A stretch of 64,000 nt of DNA from Strix aluco. Taxonomy: Eukaryota > Chordata > Aves > Strigiformes > Strigidae. Of this stretch, positions 42,977 through 57,042 are shown one piece after another. The DNA lies in assembly GCF_031877795.1 (NCBI RefSeq), contig NC_133937.1, forward strand, positions 19,495,501-19,559,500, in the 5' to 3' direction. A model generated the notes under the pieces. It was given only the letters and a program-made list of their open reading frames with translations, had not been told where the DNA came from and ran no database searches. How positions within the stretch are numbered: position 1 is the first letter of the stretch; every line of letters begins with the position of its first letter. The position numbers and the translations under genes are program-made.

Positions 42977-42996
42977 GTCTCTCTAAACCTTTTTCT
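42903..42996 (-). CDS. CUEDC2: CUEDC2 start-codon exon
   Basis: The acceptor TTTTTTAG lies just upstream, giving 20 nt of leader before ATG at 42976-42974. The exon encodes residues 1-24 ([16 protein letters not shown]..) and two bases of the next codon, ending at CTCAG|GTATGT. Confidence 0.93.
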
Positions 42997-45900
42997 CTAA
43001 AAAAGAGGAGGAAAAATGTAATTTCAAGGACAAGAAGTAGATCAAAATGTCAACAAGATCAAAAGGTAGGCATGGTATAGGCAAGTGTGCTCTTCCCATC
43101 AGAACAATTCAAACTCCTCCAGTATGTCTTGTCATCCCTGGGTAACAGTAGGCACAGATATCCACAAAAAGCAGCAGTATGAGGATCCACTGGAACTACC
43201 AGCCCAAAGCAGCCCATTATCCTAGGCCTCTCCCGCTCGTGTTGATACTGGCAGTATGCAGCTGTACTGTACATTTAAAATGTCCCTTCCAGGAAGCAAC
43301 ACTGGAAATGCAGATGTGTCCAACTGCAGGACCTGAGAGACACCTTCTGAGCTGGAATGCTCTGCTGTCTGGCGAGGAAGCAGTGGATAGTGGGTCTGCA
43401 TGCTCAGTGCAGAAAGGGGTGGACCTTCCAGCTAAGAGCGTTTGCAGTGATGCTTGGACTCAGGAGCGAGTGGGAGGAAGGGTAATGTCTCCTAAAGAAC
43501 AGACAACCTAGAGCGTATTTTACAGGGAAATACCAAGCAGGGCACAGACAACTAGTCTGCCAGCCAAAATATCAAAGGTCTTCAGGTCAGGCACAGACTG
43601 CCAGTGGAATCCTGCCCAAACAGGAGCCCGTTGTTGTGCTCGGTAAATGAGCCATTCTGCAGTTGATGCAGCTGCAACAAGGGGCGCTTGATAACCCAAA
43701 ACTCAGGGGAGTTCTAAGAATCACAGAGCTCCTACAGAAGCAATGGCAGAGGGAGGCTGCCCATAGCCCTCCCTCAGCTGTCAGTACTGGTCCTGGACTG
43801 AATTGGGTGGAGAAAAGCCGTTCCTTAACCATTCCTTCCCCCTGGGGTCTACAAAGCTGCTGGGTGGACAAACTCCTGGTGTAAGCACAGAGCTGATCCA
43901 AGGAAGGAAACTAGACCTGTGTATAGAGAAACCGATGTGGTCATTGGCCAGAGAGCTTCCAAAGGTCATCATGCTCCCACCAGTGCAGCTCCCTCATTCC
44001 AACCACACCAGGACCTGACCAGGTCTGTCTGACACAGAACTCACAGAGCAGCTGCGCGGGTTGTTGAGAGACAATTCCTCTGTTCCCCAAAAGGTTTGGT
44101 ATTTCCCGAGATGAGACTTTCAGAGCTAGCAGGATATAAACAAAACCACCTCACAGCACGCAGCACTGCTCTTGCAGGACCTGGAGAGAACCAAAGCCCA
44201 GCAGCCTGTTGGTAGGTCCATCTGCGGCCTCGAGGCCCATCCATGCTCTGCGCTGTGTTTGGCCACCCCTGCAGGTGCCAAGAACACATATGCACTCCTC
44301 CGTGGCTGGCCAGAGGAGCACACCCAAGTCAGTCAGACCTGCCTCTGGCTGTGGTCACTCTATAGGCTCTAGGGACCTATGTCACCTCTGAGGCTCTAGG
44401 GATTTGACTCTCAATATTGAGGGAGAAAGCTGTGACACAGGCTTATGCAAAAGTGCCCTGCTGGGTACATGGCATCCCACATTGCATCTCCCTGCAGTGA
44501 TTCCCCACCAAATATTCCCACTCTGCGCTCTTCTGCTCTTCAGGGATTTGAACAAACACAGCTTTTGCTACCTGAAGGACCATCTCTTACTGAATCCCTG
44601 TGTTAGTGCCATTCCCTTGGGGCAGTAGGGAGACAAATATGGAAAGAACCTCACAGCAGCAGGACATGAACAGTGAGACATACTCATATAGAAATCAATG
44701 TGTTCAAAGTTAAACACAAAAGCCATATAATCACCTACACTTTCCTGCAGCTACCACTGATCTGGAGCCAGTAACTAAAAAAGAAAACAAACCTTTACAA
44801 GTGTCTCTCACTTGGGGAAAATGAACAATGAGTTAAAAATGCCATACCACTATATGACCAACATACATGTATTCAAACACAGCACATGCAGAAACAGACA
44901 GAGGAAGGCATCATCGGAAAGGATTATTTGTTTGCTGTTTCTGTCTTAAGGTAAAAAATTTCTTTGCTTCCTGTAATCTCAATTAGAAAAATCCCATTTC
45001 ACAGAATTAGAGGAAAAGAAGAGTCCAAACTTTTTCAGGTAGGAGCTCTTGACGCAAACACCCAAAGTGAGCTCCTGAGCTGCTTTTATTTTTCAGCCTC
45101 ACAAGGATCCTTTGTTTGCATTTTTCTCACTTTTGCAGATGTCATGGCCTGCAAGCGTGGAAGCTGGCTGCTAGAACAACCATGTGTAAAAATACCTTCC
45201 TGCTGCCCATTTGTTGTTTCTGTGTGTTTTGTGTGTTCTCCAGTGGTGTGACAGAACCAAGTTTATCTTTGTCATCTTTGCAACATACCCAGAAAAAAAG
45301 GTGACCTTTGTTCTATCCTTCTCAGACATCAAAAAGCCAATTATAAGATTCTGAATCTCTACCGGCAAGAATACTGTCCTAAGCAGCATGTTTTCCCCCC
45401 ATTTTAAGCTGAATCTGCAAATGCTGGCAACTAGCAAGCCCCCTGAACTTGCAAGTACAAGAAAGGTAATTTTATTTTTTACAGAAATCAGCAATGGGAT
45501 ATCAACATAGAGCAGTCCGAATGTTCTTACTACACTCACTACTAACAAGAAGAATGCTTATTTCCTTCTTGCTCTGTATTCATGACATCCTGGGAACTGG
45601 AAGTCTAAAAGATTTTGTCCGTTTCCATGAAACAGGCCAAAATTCTCTAAGAGATAACTGTATAGTAACCAATAACATTTCCTGACAACCCAATTACCTG
45701 AACAACAGAGCACAATTCACCATGTCAAAGGCACTTTTGTGAGGTCCATAAATTAGCTGTTGGTAATTTATTCTGATCAATAGAACAGGCAAAGTCACTC
45801 ATCTCCTTAATCAAAGGCACTTTCAGGCAAGTGTCAGACTGGGACAAGAGAAACACAGAAAAAAGATAATTCAGCAACAGGAGTATTGCAGCTACAGCCA

Positions 45901-48900
45901 GTCGCTAACTGGTCTTGAATCCATTCCCCAACCTCTGACAACCACCAAGAAACACTGGTGTGAAGTGTTTGAAAATACTCAGGTGTTTTCCTGTGGAGTT
46001 ACCATGCCGTATCTGAACAAAAGCTATTTCCTTGTGTCTATGAGAGGAAAGAAGGCAGCAGGTTTTAACCATTGGGTACAAATTCTCTCTGGCATCTCAG
46101 ACAAATCCACCCACCAGCACACCGGGATTTAAGGTTTACATCCAGAGAAGGCAAGCTGCCACCTTTACCCTATCTTTGAAGAAAGGAAACCCTTTAAATG
46201 ACAAAAGCACAGTCTTACACTGAAGGATAGAAAAGAGCTAGGTGATCAAGTATTTCTTCAAAGGTCAGCCATTGCCCTTTCACCTGAAGAACCCATCTCT
46301 GCTCCTATAAAACCAGAGGCACCAAGAGACAAATGCACTTGCATTTGGTCATTTATTGCCATGGGGGAGAGATTTTATTCCCCAGTAAATAGTCCTCACA
46401 AAACTTAACATCTGGGAGATCTGTAGTACACAACGGTCTTAGCCAAATGAGGCTTGTGGAAGACAAGTCTTGAAGGTCCTCTAGCTTTTCAGATTTGGTG
46501 GGTATTTTCTTGAAATAGAGGGAGCTGATTAAAAACCTATGTACAAACATTATAAAATGGATTCTTCAAGGAATAAACTGATGTTGCTGCATATTCCTCC
46601 CCAAACAGCAAAGTTTAAAATTATGTAACCCAGGACACCAAAACACCTTATGCATCTTACCTTCAAATGCCACATTTTTTCTAGTGGTGACCTGCAATAG
46701 TTAAGGGGGAGATTTACTAGAAGGACTTATCCTATCTGCAGGTTTGTGGAGGAGTGATTTATAATGCACAGAACGATCTAAAACCCAAAGGCAGGAGAAA
46801 TCACTCTCCTGAGAGCTCAATTTTACTGAAAAGGTGTTAGCATCGTTTTAAACTTCCAGCCATAAAGGCAACGTGGATTTTAAGAGCACTTCGGTAGTTG
46901 TCAGCCAGTTCAAACATATCTATGAAAGTCCTTCTACATCTCTTTCATTATAATGTGAGCTCTGCTTAACAAGTTGCACAGAATCTCTTTTTTAAAACAT
47001 ATGGTCAAGAAATGGTATTGCTATTGCTCTGCCCTCAGCTACAGCCTCACAGTTTTGCACTGTGAGAACAAAAGACCTTCAACCCTTGGAAATTCCTGAC
47101 ACTTTTCAGACAGTCTTTAAACACTGGGGTTTATTATTAAAGAGTGAGCAGCAGAGCACTGTATGGAATCTCATTAAGACAGGCTTGGTTTGAAATATCA
47201 GGAGTGTCTACTTGATTCGCATAATATTGCATGGCATACGTATTTCCTCACCTCAGGCAAAGTGGTATCAGTTCTCAAAATGTGAATGTGAAAATCATTC
47301 ATTTTCTGTACTAGATACTTTGGCCAGCAGCTCAACAGCTTGCCACCCTACTGTCTGTCCTGAGAACCTTGTAATCTCCATCACCCTTGCATTTTCCTTC
47401 CTAACATGTCATTGTCTAATTTGTTGTTTTTTTTTTTTTTTTGTAAAACAGCTGCAGAAATAATAACCCTCTAAAAATACCATTATCCTTGTGGCATCTG
47501 AAATATCTACTTATGCTATATTTAAGAAAATTTGGCTTCTTTTTGTACAATTCATATGAATCTGCCTTCCTTAAAAACAAAATGGTGAAAATCTGAAATG
47601 TTTGCATACAGCTAGATCATTTCCGGAGGCTCTTTCAACTCAAATTTCAGTAATCATTCTCAAATGGTCAATGTGATGGGACGGGAATGATTGATTGTGC
47701 CTTGGACTTTATATTAACAAGACAGACTGGAGAGCAATGTAGGAAAATGTTTCTGAGGTAAGAGGAACTGCCATTCAGATGTATATCAACTTTTATGAGA
47801 TCATAAATTTGCCTACCAATGACTTGAGGTTTCTGCAAATGGAAGGAGATGGGTGATGTTTCTCAGAACAGGTTAGAGAAAGTTTCTCTAGTGAATCTGA
47901 CCTAGCTGAGGGATTGATTAAAACACCTTGAGAAGGTTTCTTCAGCTCAAGTTTCAGTAATTCATTAGTAAGTAATGGGACATGGATGGTTCACTGTGCT
48001 CTCTCTGAAAACTTGTTATGAGAAAGCACAGAGCACGTCTCATGCAGCTCTGTGTGCGTGTGTGCCTGTGCTTGGAGAAGTGCGTATCCCTGGGATATAA
48101 GGAGCTCTCAGTGTAGCCTGTGACATACAGCCTCAGAGGAAATGTCTCAAAAGCCAGATCTGCAGGACAGAGAGCAAGCTGTGGCTATACTCCACTGAAC
48201 TACACCTCCTGAAAATTTGCTGGCTTGAAAGAAAACTTTCCAGACTGACTAACACCTTACAGACATAATTTCAGTGCTCCCATTTTTTGTTTTGCTGCTA
48301 AAGAAGTCCCTGAAAGGACTTTCACGGTGTGGTTGCTATGGGAAAGCAAGCTGAGGTCATTGTGCACGTTAACACAATTAACTGCTTAATGCTCTCACAT
48401 TAAAATAAGGCTTCTGTTAATAACTTAGTCCCACTAAATTACAGTAATAGAAGATAGTAATACCAGCAGCCAGACTCTTCCCTGCCCCCCAGATCTATGC
48501 TGGACAGCTGCACTTGGGTGGTGCTCTGCTGACTCGGGGCCCTTACCTGAGCAGAAGTGTTGTCCGTGCAAGGACCTTGACTTACAGCTGGTGTTTACAA
48601 AGTCACGTCAGTGCCTGCAGAACGGTTGATGGTCCACCCTACGGCTGCTTGGCCCAAGCCATGAATGAGGAGTCCTTTATGGGAAAGGAAAGCTGAATTA
48701 GCTAGAGTGGAACCACAACAGAATCACTCTCTGTATATTGGTGTCTTTATGCTTTATGTCACTTGTGACTGTTTCCCCTACTACAAAGAGTACAGCTTTA
48801 CCCTTCGGAATAAAAAGTACTATGTGAAAAGCTAACTTGGATGTGAGAATAGCATACTTGTCAGCCTTCAAATTCACTGCCCCTGTAGGATTTTTCAACA

Positions 48901-49766
48901 TTTACAATTTCTGTAGCAAGGCCTCTGAACATCACTGACATATTCCAAATGCACTGGTGGCCTCATTGCCTCTGTGAAGCAGAACTTGTTTCTGGTGGCT
49001 TTAATGAGACACACCAGAAAGCTAGCGTGGGGTTTCCCTGCTGCTGCTTCTGTGTGCTTCTGGCACATCGCCACGGCCAAGGCACCACCGAGTCCCACGC
49101 TGGGTCAGTGGCTGGTGTTTGTCTTGAGCTGTAATATCACACCTAACTATTGGCTGAGCAACTGTGGGGTGTTATTTATTTTCGCCGTGTCTCTTCCCCC
49201 TCACTAGGAGACAAGAATTATCTCAGGGGAAGCTTGACAGAATTTGGCAACAGGGCGCCCAAAACAGACCGTGAGCGGCCCGAGCCGCACCCCAACGCTG
49301 TGCCCGTTCTGCGCCCCTTACTCCTCCCTGCGGCTCCATTCCCGCGCTACCGGCGAACCGCCTCTCCTCCCGCCGCGGCCGGCTGCGCCGTTGCAGTGCC
49401 CAGCCCTCGGCCTGCGGACGCCCCCGCCGCCCGGCCCCTCTCCCCGGGCAGCGGCCGGCTCCCCGCACCGGCCGCGTCGCGGACCCCGGCATTAAGCCGA
49501 ACACCCGCATTTCTCGGTCTCCCGCGTTCCCCGAGGCACCCCGCGGGGACACCGGCCGCGGCGGTGCCAGGGGGCTGCGGGCTGGCTCCTCGCAGTCCGC
49601 CGGCAGCGGCGCCCCGGAGGCGGGCCCAGACCCTGGCAGGGGCTCCCCGGGTCCCGTCCCGCCGCCCCTCCGCCCGGGGTCACCTTCGACCCGGGCCCCG
49701 CCGAGGGAGGGGACGGGCGCACGCCGCCGCGGCCGGCAGCGGTGGTAGGGTGAGGGCAAGGGTCAC
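42997..49766 (-). other. CUEDC2: CUEDC2 5'-leader intron, about 6.8 kb (predicted)
   Basis: This is the interval between the start-codon exon and the CpG-island first exon. GC content is intermediate. It includes a 16-T run at 47427-47442. No coding exon, RNA gene or clear repeat family was recognised, and the open frames are short. Confidence 0.55.
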
Positions 49767-50110
49767 CTGATCGCCCGCGCGCCCCCGCCGCGGCCTCGCT
49801 CCCTCCCGGCGCAGGTCCCGCGCGGCCCGGTTGAAAGCGTCACGTGGCCGCGCCCGCCGCCAGTCATAGAGGCGAGCGCGGGAGGGTAGAGCGGCTTCGT
49901 GCTGGCACGCTCCCCGCGCCGCCATCTTGGTTGTGGGCAGGAGCCCCGAGGTGGCTTCTCCTCACCGCCGTGCTCGGCGCCCCCGAGCCGCCCGCCGCGG
50001 AGGTCTGGGGAGCCGCCGCGTCTCCCGAGCGCCGGTGGGCCCCGGGGAGCCCCTGCCAGGGTCTGGGCAGGGCCCCAAGGCAGGCGGGGCATGGGGCAGC
50101 ACCTGGGGTG
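49230..50110 (-). promoter_or_regulatory. CUEDC2: CUEDC2 CpG-island promoter with YY1 and E-box motifs
   Basis: A CpG island lies 6.3-7.1 kb upstream of the coding start. GCCGCCATCTTGG (49918-49930) reads CCAAGATGGCGGC on the minus strand, the YY1 element in the orientation usually found just downstream of the start site of a sense-strand gene. GTCACGTGG (49839-49847) is a USF/MITF-type E-box. A donor ATCAG|GTGACC at 49767 would end a non-coding exon 1 of about 165 nt. An unannotated divergent transcript is possible. Confidence 0.6.
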
Positions 50111-52795
50111 AAGTCAGGGAGGAAGGAAAACGCTTTGCACAGGGTGGCAGCCGTGAGCACGCCCAGGCCTTGGTGGTACAGAAGTGTCTCTGTGAGGCCT
50201 GGAAACAGGCCGTGCTTTGCGTAGTCGCCCTGATAAACGGCAAGTGAAATTCTCCTCCTTGCCAAGTGTAAGAGGTGTGTTCCCTGAAGAAAATAGCTCA
50301 TTTTCAAGTGTTTGGGGAAAGCTGCCCTGCCCCTTGGGGTGCTTCTTAGTAGCCGAAGCTCTTGTCAGGTAGAAAATACCTCCTGGAGGATGTTCCCCAA
50401 GCTGCGTCTCTGCAAAAGCTGAGACCTGCATGCAGAGTCTCCTGGCTCCATTTCCTCTTCTGCTAAAAAGCCTCCCCACTCCACCCCACGCTTGACAAGT
50501 TGCTGCTTATTCCTTTATTCTGCCAATTTGGAGGACTGCTGTACATTAGGGTGGCCCTAGGCTCTTAAAGAAGAGCTGTGCTGTGGGACAGGATGGCAGC
50601 TTTTGCCGTGCGTGCTCGCTGGCTGCAGTCCCCCTTTCCCAGTCAGGTGAGCTGCTGGTTGATTTACTTGGTTCTGACAATGACTGTAGGTGTTTCCTGG
50701 AGCAACTCTGGAGAAGTAACTCTGTGATGCCCGGTGCTTCTAAAGCAGCAAGGCATAGTTATTCTCCAACTCATGCTCCTCAGAAGTGTGTTGCTAAATA
50801 CCAAACAAATGAGCCTGATTCTGCCTTTGGCGGTACCAGGAAAAACCCAGAGTAACACCAGCTGGGTAGGGAACATCACTCCCCACTCACTCCAGTGTCA
50901 TTAAGAGCATAGTCTATTTCCATTTAAATGTATATACATTCTTCCCTTGACATTGTATGAATATACTTCTTTGTAGGAGTATTCACTATCTGAATTCTTC
51001 TGCTTTTTAACTATTAACTATTTTTGCTGTGCTTATCCATACATTAACTGAAACTAATCAAATATGGCTGCATTATTTGTCCTCCAATCTGTGGTTTTAC
51101 CTTATTTTGGGAAATAGTTTGAAAATCCCCCAACAAGCCTGCTACTTCTGGGATGGGTTTCAACTTGTGTGACCCCACTGTATAGAGGACATGCTGAAAA
51201 TGCAGCTCCTTCTGGGTCAGGTACATGGAAGAAATTGGATTACATCACAGTGAAGTGGAAGGGGAATTTTTGAGGAAAATGAAGCAGAACATGTAAAGCC
51301 CCTAGAAATCAACTGTCTTTAAAGCTCAGAGAAACAATTGCAGTTAGCTTGTCTGACCTAACTTCCCTCATCAGTTCTTGACTGAACTAGAACAACTTGC
51401 TAAACTAATTTATGTTATGAGAGCATGAGGTTCTACCAGCTTTTTCCACAGGTGGTTTGTGGCACACTATTCATCAGCAGAATGTAAGGATTTATTTGTT
51501 TTGCCTCAGTCTGCTTTGTAGTTTCCTTGACTTGCTTGTAAACCTCAAGGCCCATCAGAAATTTTGAGAGTTCTCAGATGCCATTAGTTCAGACAATTTG
51601 TAAATACTTACAAATCCTATGATTTGTAAATCATAGGTTTTAGAGCAATAGACAAGACCTCTGTTTGTTGGATTTTTTTCTACTACTAATACTTTGAAGT
51701 TGACCATCAACCTGGCTGATGATCAGGGCAGTCTGTCTATCTGGGGGGGAATGAAAGGAGAAGAAAACTACATTGGGCTTTGAAGCAGAGGTCTGAGAAA
51801 ATGTGAGTTAAAATGCCACTAAAATTCTCCTGTAACTACTCAGACTTATCTCTTTTAGCATACTTTTCTCCAATTTGATATTTCACTTTCTCACCTTACT
51901 CTAATCCAAAACGATGTAAGAGGGCAGTTCCTTTATTATTTTTTTTTCATGTACATTAATGGAAGCTGGCCAGTATTGTAGTACTGGTTTATAGATACCG
52001 GAACAAATATGGCATCTAACAGCTCCCCAATTTAAAGTTAAATTCAGAGGATTTTGACCTAAAGCTCAACAAAAACTCCACAGGGATTCCCTATACAAAA
52101 CACACAAAACACACCCTTCACCAAGGGTCCAGGCAGAAGACAGCAACAGCACAGGAAATTGCTCTTGGAGAGCCCTTCTTGTCAGTCACAGGCTGCTGCA
52201 AACCAGGGAGTTTAACACACCATCTAATTATTTGATGGGATTCATATTCTTTCACAAATGTGATGAATAATGCAAGTGTGTTGAATCAAGCCAGAGGAAA
52301 ATTGTTCCTTCTCCAGCTTATTATTAACTCCTTGTTGTATAATGTACTTGAAATAAGTTTGTTCTGTGACATTTTAATATGTGGGTGGATGATATTTGTG
52401 TGTGAGTAATTGTAACTGTTACATGTGCTTCTTTTTCGTATTTTAATTGAAATTAGAGAACAAAAACATATCCTTTCCACCTGGTTTTGCCCCCTGCTTA
52501 ATGCAGGCATACTTCCTACAATGGGTATTCTGCAGTTCCTGTCTACTCCAGCTTTGAAAGGCTCCAGTGATGGGGCTTAATCTCAAAAAAGGAGATCATT
52601 ACTGCAATATGTTTCTTGATATTCTGGCTTTATTTCCCTTTTTTTTTTTTTTTTTAGTTAATCCTATCCCATGTTCATATGTGTCTTTGAGACTGTTCAA
52701 ACTAATTTTCTTTTACCTGTTGTTAAGCCTAGAATATCAGTGCACAGCTTTAATTTTTGTCCACTGCTTTTTTCTTACTAAACCAAACTGCATTT

Positions 52796-53033
52796 TGTTC
52801 ATACAATGTAATGTTAGCAACATGAACATGTTGCTTCAAAGTGCTGAAGAAGCTTCCTGAATAGGGGTAGTGAAAGCAGAGAAAGAGATAGATATTGATA
52901 TATATATATATCTCCTTTTATATGTAAGGATTTACCAATGCAACATCAGAGTTTTGAGTTAACTGTGTGGTTTGTAGTCCTCTGCCTTGAAGATGAATAC
53001 ATGTCAATCTGGAGGAAACAGGAAAGGATAAAT
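52796..53033 (+). repeat. Dispersed direct repeat, copy A (238 bp)
   Basis: It begins TGTTCATACAATGTAATG and ends AGGAAAGGATAAAT. It includes a short TA run. It is almost identical to 57043-57281. Confidence 0.95.
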
Positions 53034-55194
53034 TTTTGCAATTTAGGATAAGTGTCTTTTGAGAACAAAGTCCTTTTTTTTTTTTTTTTTTTTTTAAATA
53101 GCAATGAGTGTTCAATCTCAGAGCTTTACAGAAATTTAAACAACTTCTGTACACCCCTTTGAAAGCGCACACCGCTCCCAGATTTTCTGCTACAGCTAAA
53201 GGAGATTTTAACTCTCCAATTCCAATTTTACAGGAACTTGGGAGGATTGCTGCTTTTCAGGACGAGCAAGACCGGGGTCCTGGAGCCCTCTGCTGGGTGT
53301 TTTATAGAAGGCAGACGACTGAAAGCGTAAGTCATTAAAATGAAAATGCTATTGCCATGCTCTCATATTTCTTTCGCAGCTGATAACAAATGTGCTTAAT
53401 TTGAAATCCAAAAAATGTTTCTTTCCGTTGCTCCTGGGAAAACTCATGTTACAATTTAAGAGACTTACAGGTAAATTAATCTGCATCTCAAGGTTACAAT
53501 TAGATTGATTAGAGCCTTTTTGTCTTTACTCTTCCTTGGTAACAGGAAAGTTCTACATGAATATTTCCTTGGTTCTTTTTGTCACTATTTGCCTCCTCTT
53601 ATTTAGTGCTACATGTACATCTTATCACCGTTACAAAGGTCATGTAGTCAAATAACAGGCAATGCTGAGGTTGTCTGTGACAAACAAATCTGTTTCACTC
53701 CTGTATTGTGACTTATTTAGCTTTCTAGTGTTTGCAGGTATAAAAGCTTTTTTTTTTTTTGTGACAGAGAAATGAGCACTTTATCTAAAAATAAATAGCA
53801 AAGTACGTGAATAATAAGTAAATGAATAATTTGTCTGTCCTCTTTCTGTCAGGGAACTCACTGTGCTTTAGATTTGTGTCTTATAATTTTATATACAGTA
53901 GGCTGGAGCACAGAAAGATGACATGTATTTCCAAAAGTCTCAATATGAGTCTGTGGCAGAATCAGAAAAAGGAATCAGGTATTTATGTTCCCTGATTCAT
54001 CCTACAGTTAGACGTGTGCTACTTAGGAGCATTTTTGAGGATGTGAAAAAACTAAAATAACTGGGGAACAAAGGTTTTTTTTCAGTCTCTGATTACAACA
54101 TGTTGAGCAAAGCTAGTCTATAAGGGGCCAGGGTGTCTTGAGCTGCTCCTTCAATTTGGCCAACTGGAAAGGAGCAGTAAGAAGATGATACTGAAGAGCC
54201 CTGAAGAGGTTTTTGTTCTGCAAAAGGCCCTTGATGCTGTTATATAGGATGGTGATGTACTTAAGCTAGTGGAAGAAGTAATTCTGAAGTTGATGATAGT
54301 TATAGCAAAAAGAACTTCCCAGCTGACAATGTCAGATGATCCCACAGCTGGGAGAAGCTTTTGGACTGTGAAGTGTTTGGACATGGTGTCCGGGGGTCAG
54401 ATCTTGTAAGTGCTGTGTGCTCTACATTGGACAGCTTTTCTGAGCTTCTTGTAGGTGTAGGTAGTTGGAGTTCAGTAATAGGCTGGGTCTTAGTCATCGT
54501 GTAAGACTCTCACAACGCACACTTTTATTTTTTGGCAACTGTGATACAGGGCTTTCTTAGTATTGTTTCTGGCCTTGGACAACAGTCTGCTACCAATGGA
54601 TGTTGTGTTGTTCTGAAGCAGCTCACATTTGCAGCATCAAGACTGTTGTGATTTCTTGCATTTTACCTGTGAATGCAGGCCCTACTGCCAAGAAGAACTT
54701 TCTGCCCCTAGAATACTTTTTCTCAGCCATGTGGCAATGTAGATATTGGACAGTTTGCCAGGCCAAGGACAAACTGGTTTAAATTTAATTTATTGGAAGC
54801 TTGTTAGTTTGTCATGTATATTACAGACAAAATACTTACAGGATCTGCTCTTCTCTTACATTTATATGTGGAAGTAATTTTTGTCTTCTATTTTTTGTAT
54901 CAGCTACCTCAGCCAGAATTCAGGAGTGGAGGTTTTCCCTAATTTAGAGGAATTTTAAGAACTGGAAAATTATGCCACGTATCTAGCTATATTTGAACAC
55001 ATTTCTGAATTTGCATAATAAATGCCTGATTTTTGCAGTTGGCAGAACTAAAATATGGAGAGGATCAGAACATGATTTAAGCACTCTGTCTTGCCGCTAT
55101 CTCTAATTTCTTTTGTTTGTAAGTATTTCTTTTGTTTGGATGTAATGGGAAAAAATCTAACTATTTCTGTACTGGAAAGAGCTCAGGACACTCA

Positions 55195-55280
55195 GGTTCT
55201 GATCCTCACCTTCCTGTCTTTAGGTATTATTCTCATTTCACAGATGGACAAAGTAAGGCAAGCAACATTTGACCTTTTTT
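55195..55280 (+). mobile_element. MIR-like SINE fragment
   Basis: GTATTATTCTCATTTCACAG followed by ATGGACAAAGTAAGGCA follows the MIR central segment (ATTATCCCCATTTTACAGATGAGGAAACTGAGGCA). Confidence 0.5.
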
Positions 55281-56086
55281 TCTTAAAACACTTTGAGATC
55301 TGCTACTAAAACGCGTATTAAAAAGCTACACACTTCTTACGTAATTATGTAGCTTTTCTTTAACATATCCAACCATTTCACCTCAGGCAGGCTGAAAAGA
55401 GGAAACATACTCAGCTGGGATAATGTACCTGCCTGCAGAGCATTCTGATTGAATTATACACCATAAAATTATACTTGAGTAAATCATGTAACAAAAAAAA
55501 AAAAAAAAAAAAAAAAAGCATGCTGCCTTGAGGCGTTCCCTCAAGAGCTCCAGGCAATTTGTGTCTTTCAGATTCTGATGGCTGTTATTTCTGATATCTG
55601 GAAAATACTCCCTGCATGTGCACCCAGTTCCTTGTCTCCTTTTGATGCCCTGCTCTTGGAGGGTTCTGCTTTTTAGATTTGACTGGCACATAGAAGAAGA
55701 GGAAAAGTGAGTTTGGGAACTGAGGGTTAGGAGACAAATTCATTCTGAGCAGCAGTGAACAAAAGTTGCAGTATCTGAGAAGAGGCATGGCCTTCGAAGA
55801 AATGCTTAGTAATTTCAATCAGATTTCCACAGGTACATATTAGGAAAACCACTGTAACAAGTGCACAGTGGAGGGAGGCTTGTTAAATAGAACTTGTCAT
55901 CTTTAGTTTGGGCTGCATAGAAATTACCCTCTTCATACAGCACAGTCTGGTTAACCAGAAGGATAAGTTTACTCCCTTTTTTATTTTACTGTACTACTGA
56001 TTGCTTCCCGTGGAATCAATTAATCCTGCAGTTTATGAGAGAAGTGCAGTCATTTCCTTGAGGTAGCCCAGTTATTTCGGTTGTTG

Positions 56087-56330
56087 TCTAAGGCCGAGTC
56101 CCTGACCCTGGTTTTCTGGCAGCAGGTGAGCCGCTCTGTGCGAGAACGGCGGCAGAGCAGAGCCCCGGCCGAGGAGCACGGCAGCAGCTGAGCGCTAGGT
56201 GCCACTCTGAAGCCGCAGGAGGAGCTTTGTGACTCTGCAGCATCCCGATGGAGAAGGCTCGGAGCGTCAGCTCCCGGAAAGCCCCGGCTGGGAGGGAGAC
56301 GGGCCGCGCTCCTCGCATACCCCTCCAATG
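56087..56330. other. Isolated CpG-rich patch in AT-rich DNA
   Basis: About 240 bp with many CpGs (for example GAGAACGGCGGCAGAGCAGA and CGGGCCGCGCTCCTCG) stands out from the AT-rich surroundings. It includes a donor-like CAG|GTGAGC at about 56124 on the plus strand. It may be a small promoter or an inserted fragment; I cannot tell which. Confidence 0.5.
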
Positions 56331-57042
56331 ACGCTAGCAGAGCAAACAGCGAAAAGGTGAATCAGGGGCCACCGGTAGTGGATTCAGCCCCCATGTGAGT
56401 CAGGGCCAGCAGCAGGTGCTTTTCAGATGGGAACTAAACTCCCGAGTTAGGAAATAATCTCCCAGTTTAAATGGCTTTGTGCACAGGTGTCCTCACTTCT
56501 GACCTATTAGCCAGATGAGCTCAGAAGGAAGGAGGAAGAGCAAGGTGAAAGGGCAGTTATAGCTCACTGGATGGGATTGCATGAGAGTTTAAGGATGATC
56601 TGAAGACCTGTGGCTATTGCAGCGTTTCTGTTGGTATAGTCTCTCTGCAGGTAGGTCTATAGAGGTCTGTGATCAATAGAAATGTGGTTAACAACCCACT
56701 CCTTCACTATTCCCATACGTGTCCGAAACATTGCAGCATTGTACTGGGAACCAGACATCAAAACTGTCTATAATCTGACTAAACTAATAATGGGCGTGAG
56801 TCACAAACCACAGCATGGGTTTTGTGTATCTTGGAAAAGGCAGGAGTAGCTGAAGAAAGGTTTGGCTTGTTGTCAAAATAAAGGCTAGTTGCAGAGTTTG
56901 GATTCAGATCGAGGCTGAAATGTGAACCAAAGTTTTGATGGGGCAGCATCTTTTTCTGGGAAGTGAGTCTGCTTTACTGAACAATTTGAAAGTGAACACT
57001 TTCTGTGAATGACCCAGACTATACATCTTTTAAAAAATACTC

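Noticed and set aside
49150-49770. 206-codon plus-strand open frame in the CUEDC2 CpG island
   Set aside because: Pro/Ala/Arg-rich, no recognisable domain, and a mirrored frame on the other strand. It is a GC-content artefact.
54140-54780. Processed pseudogene or transposon ORF
   Set aside because: Some frames look coding-like on either strand but are broken and match no protein I recognise. There is no poly-A tail or target-site duplication evidence.
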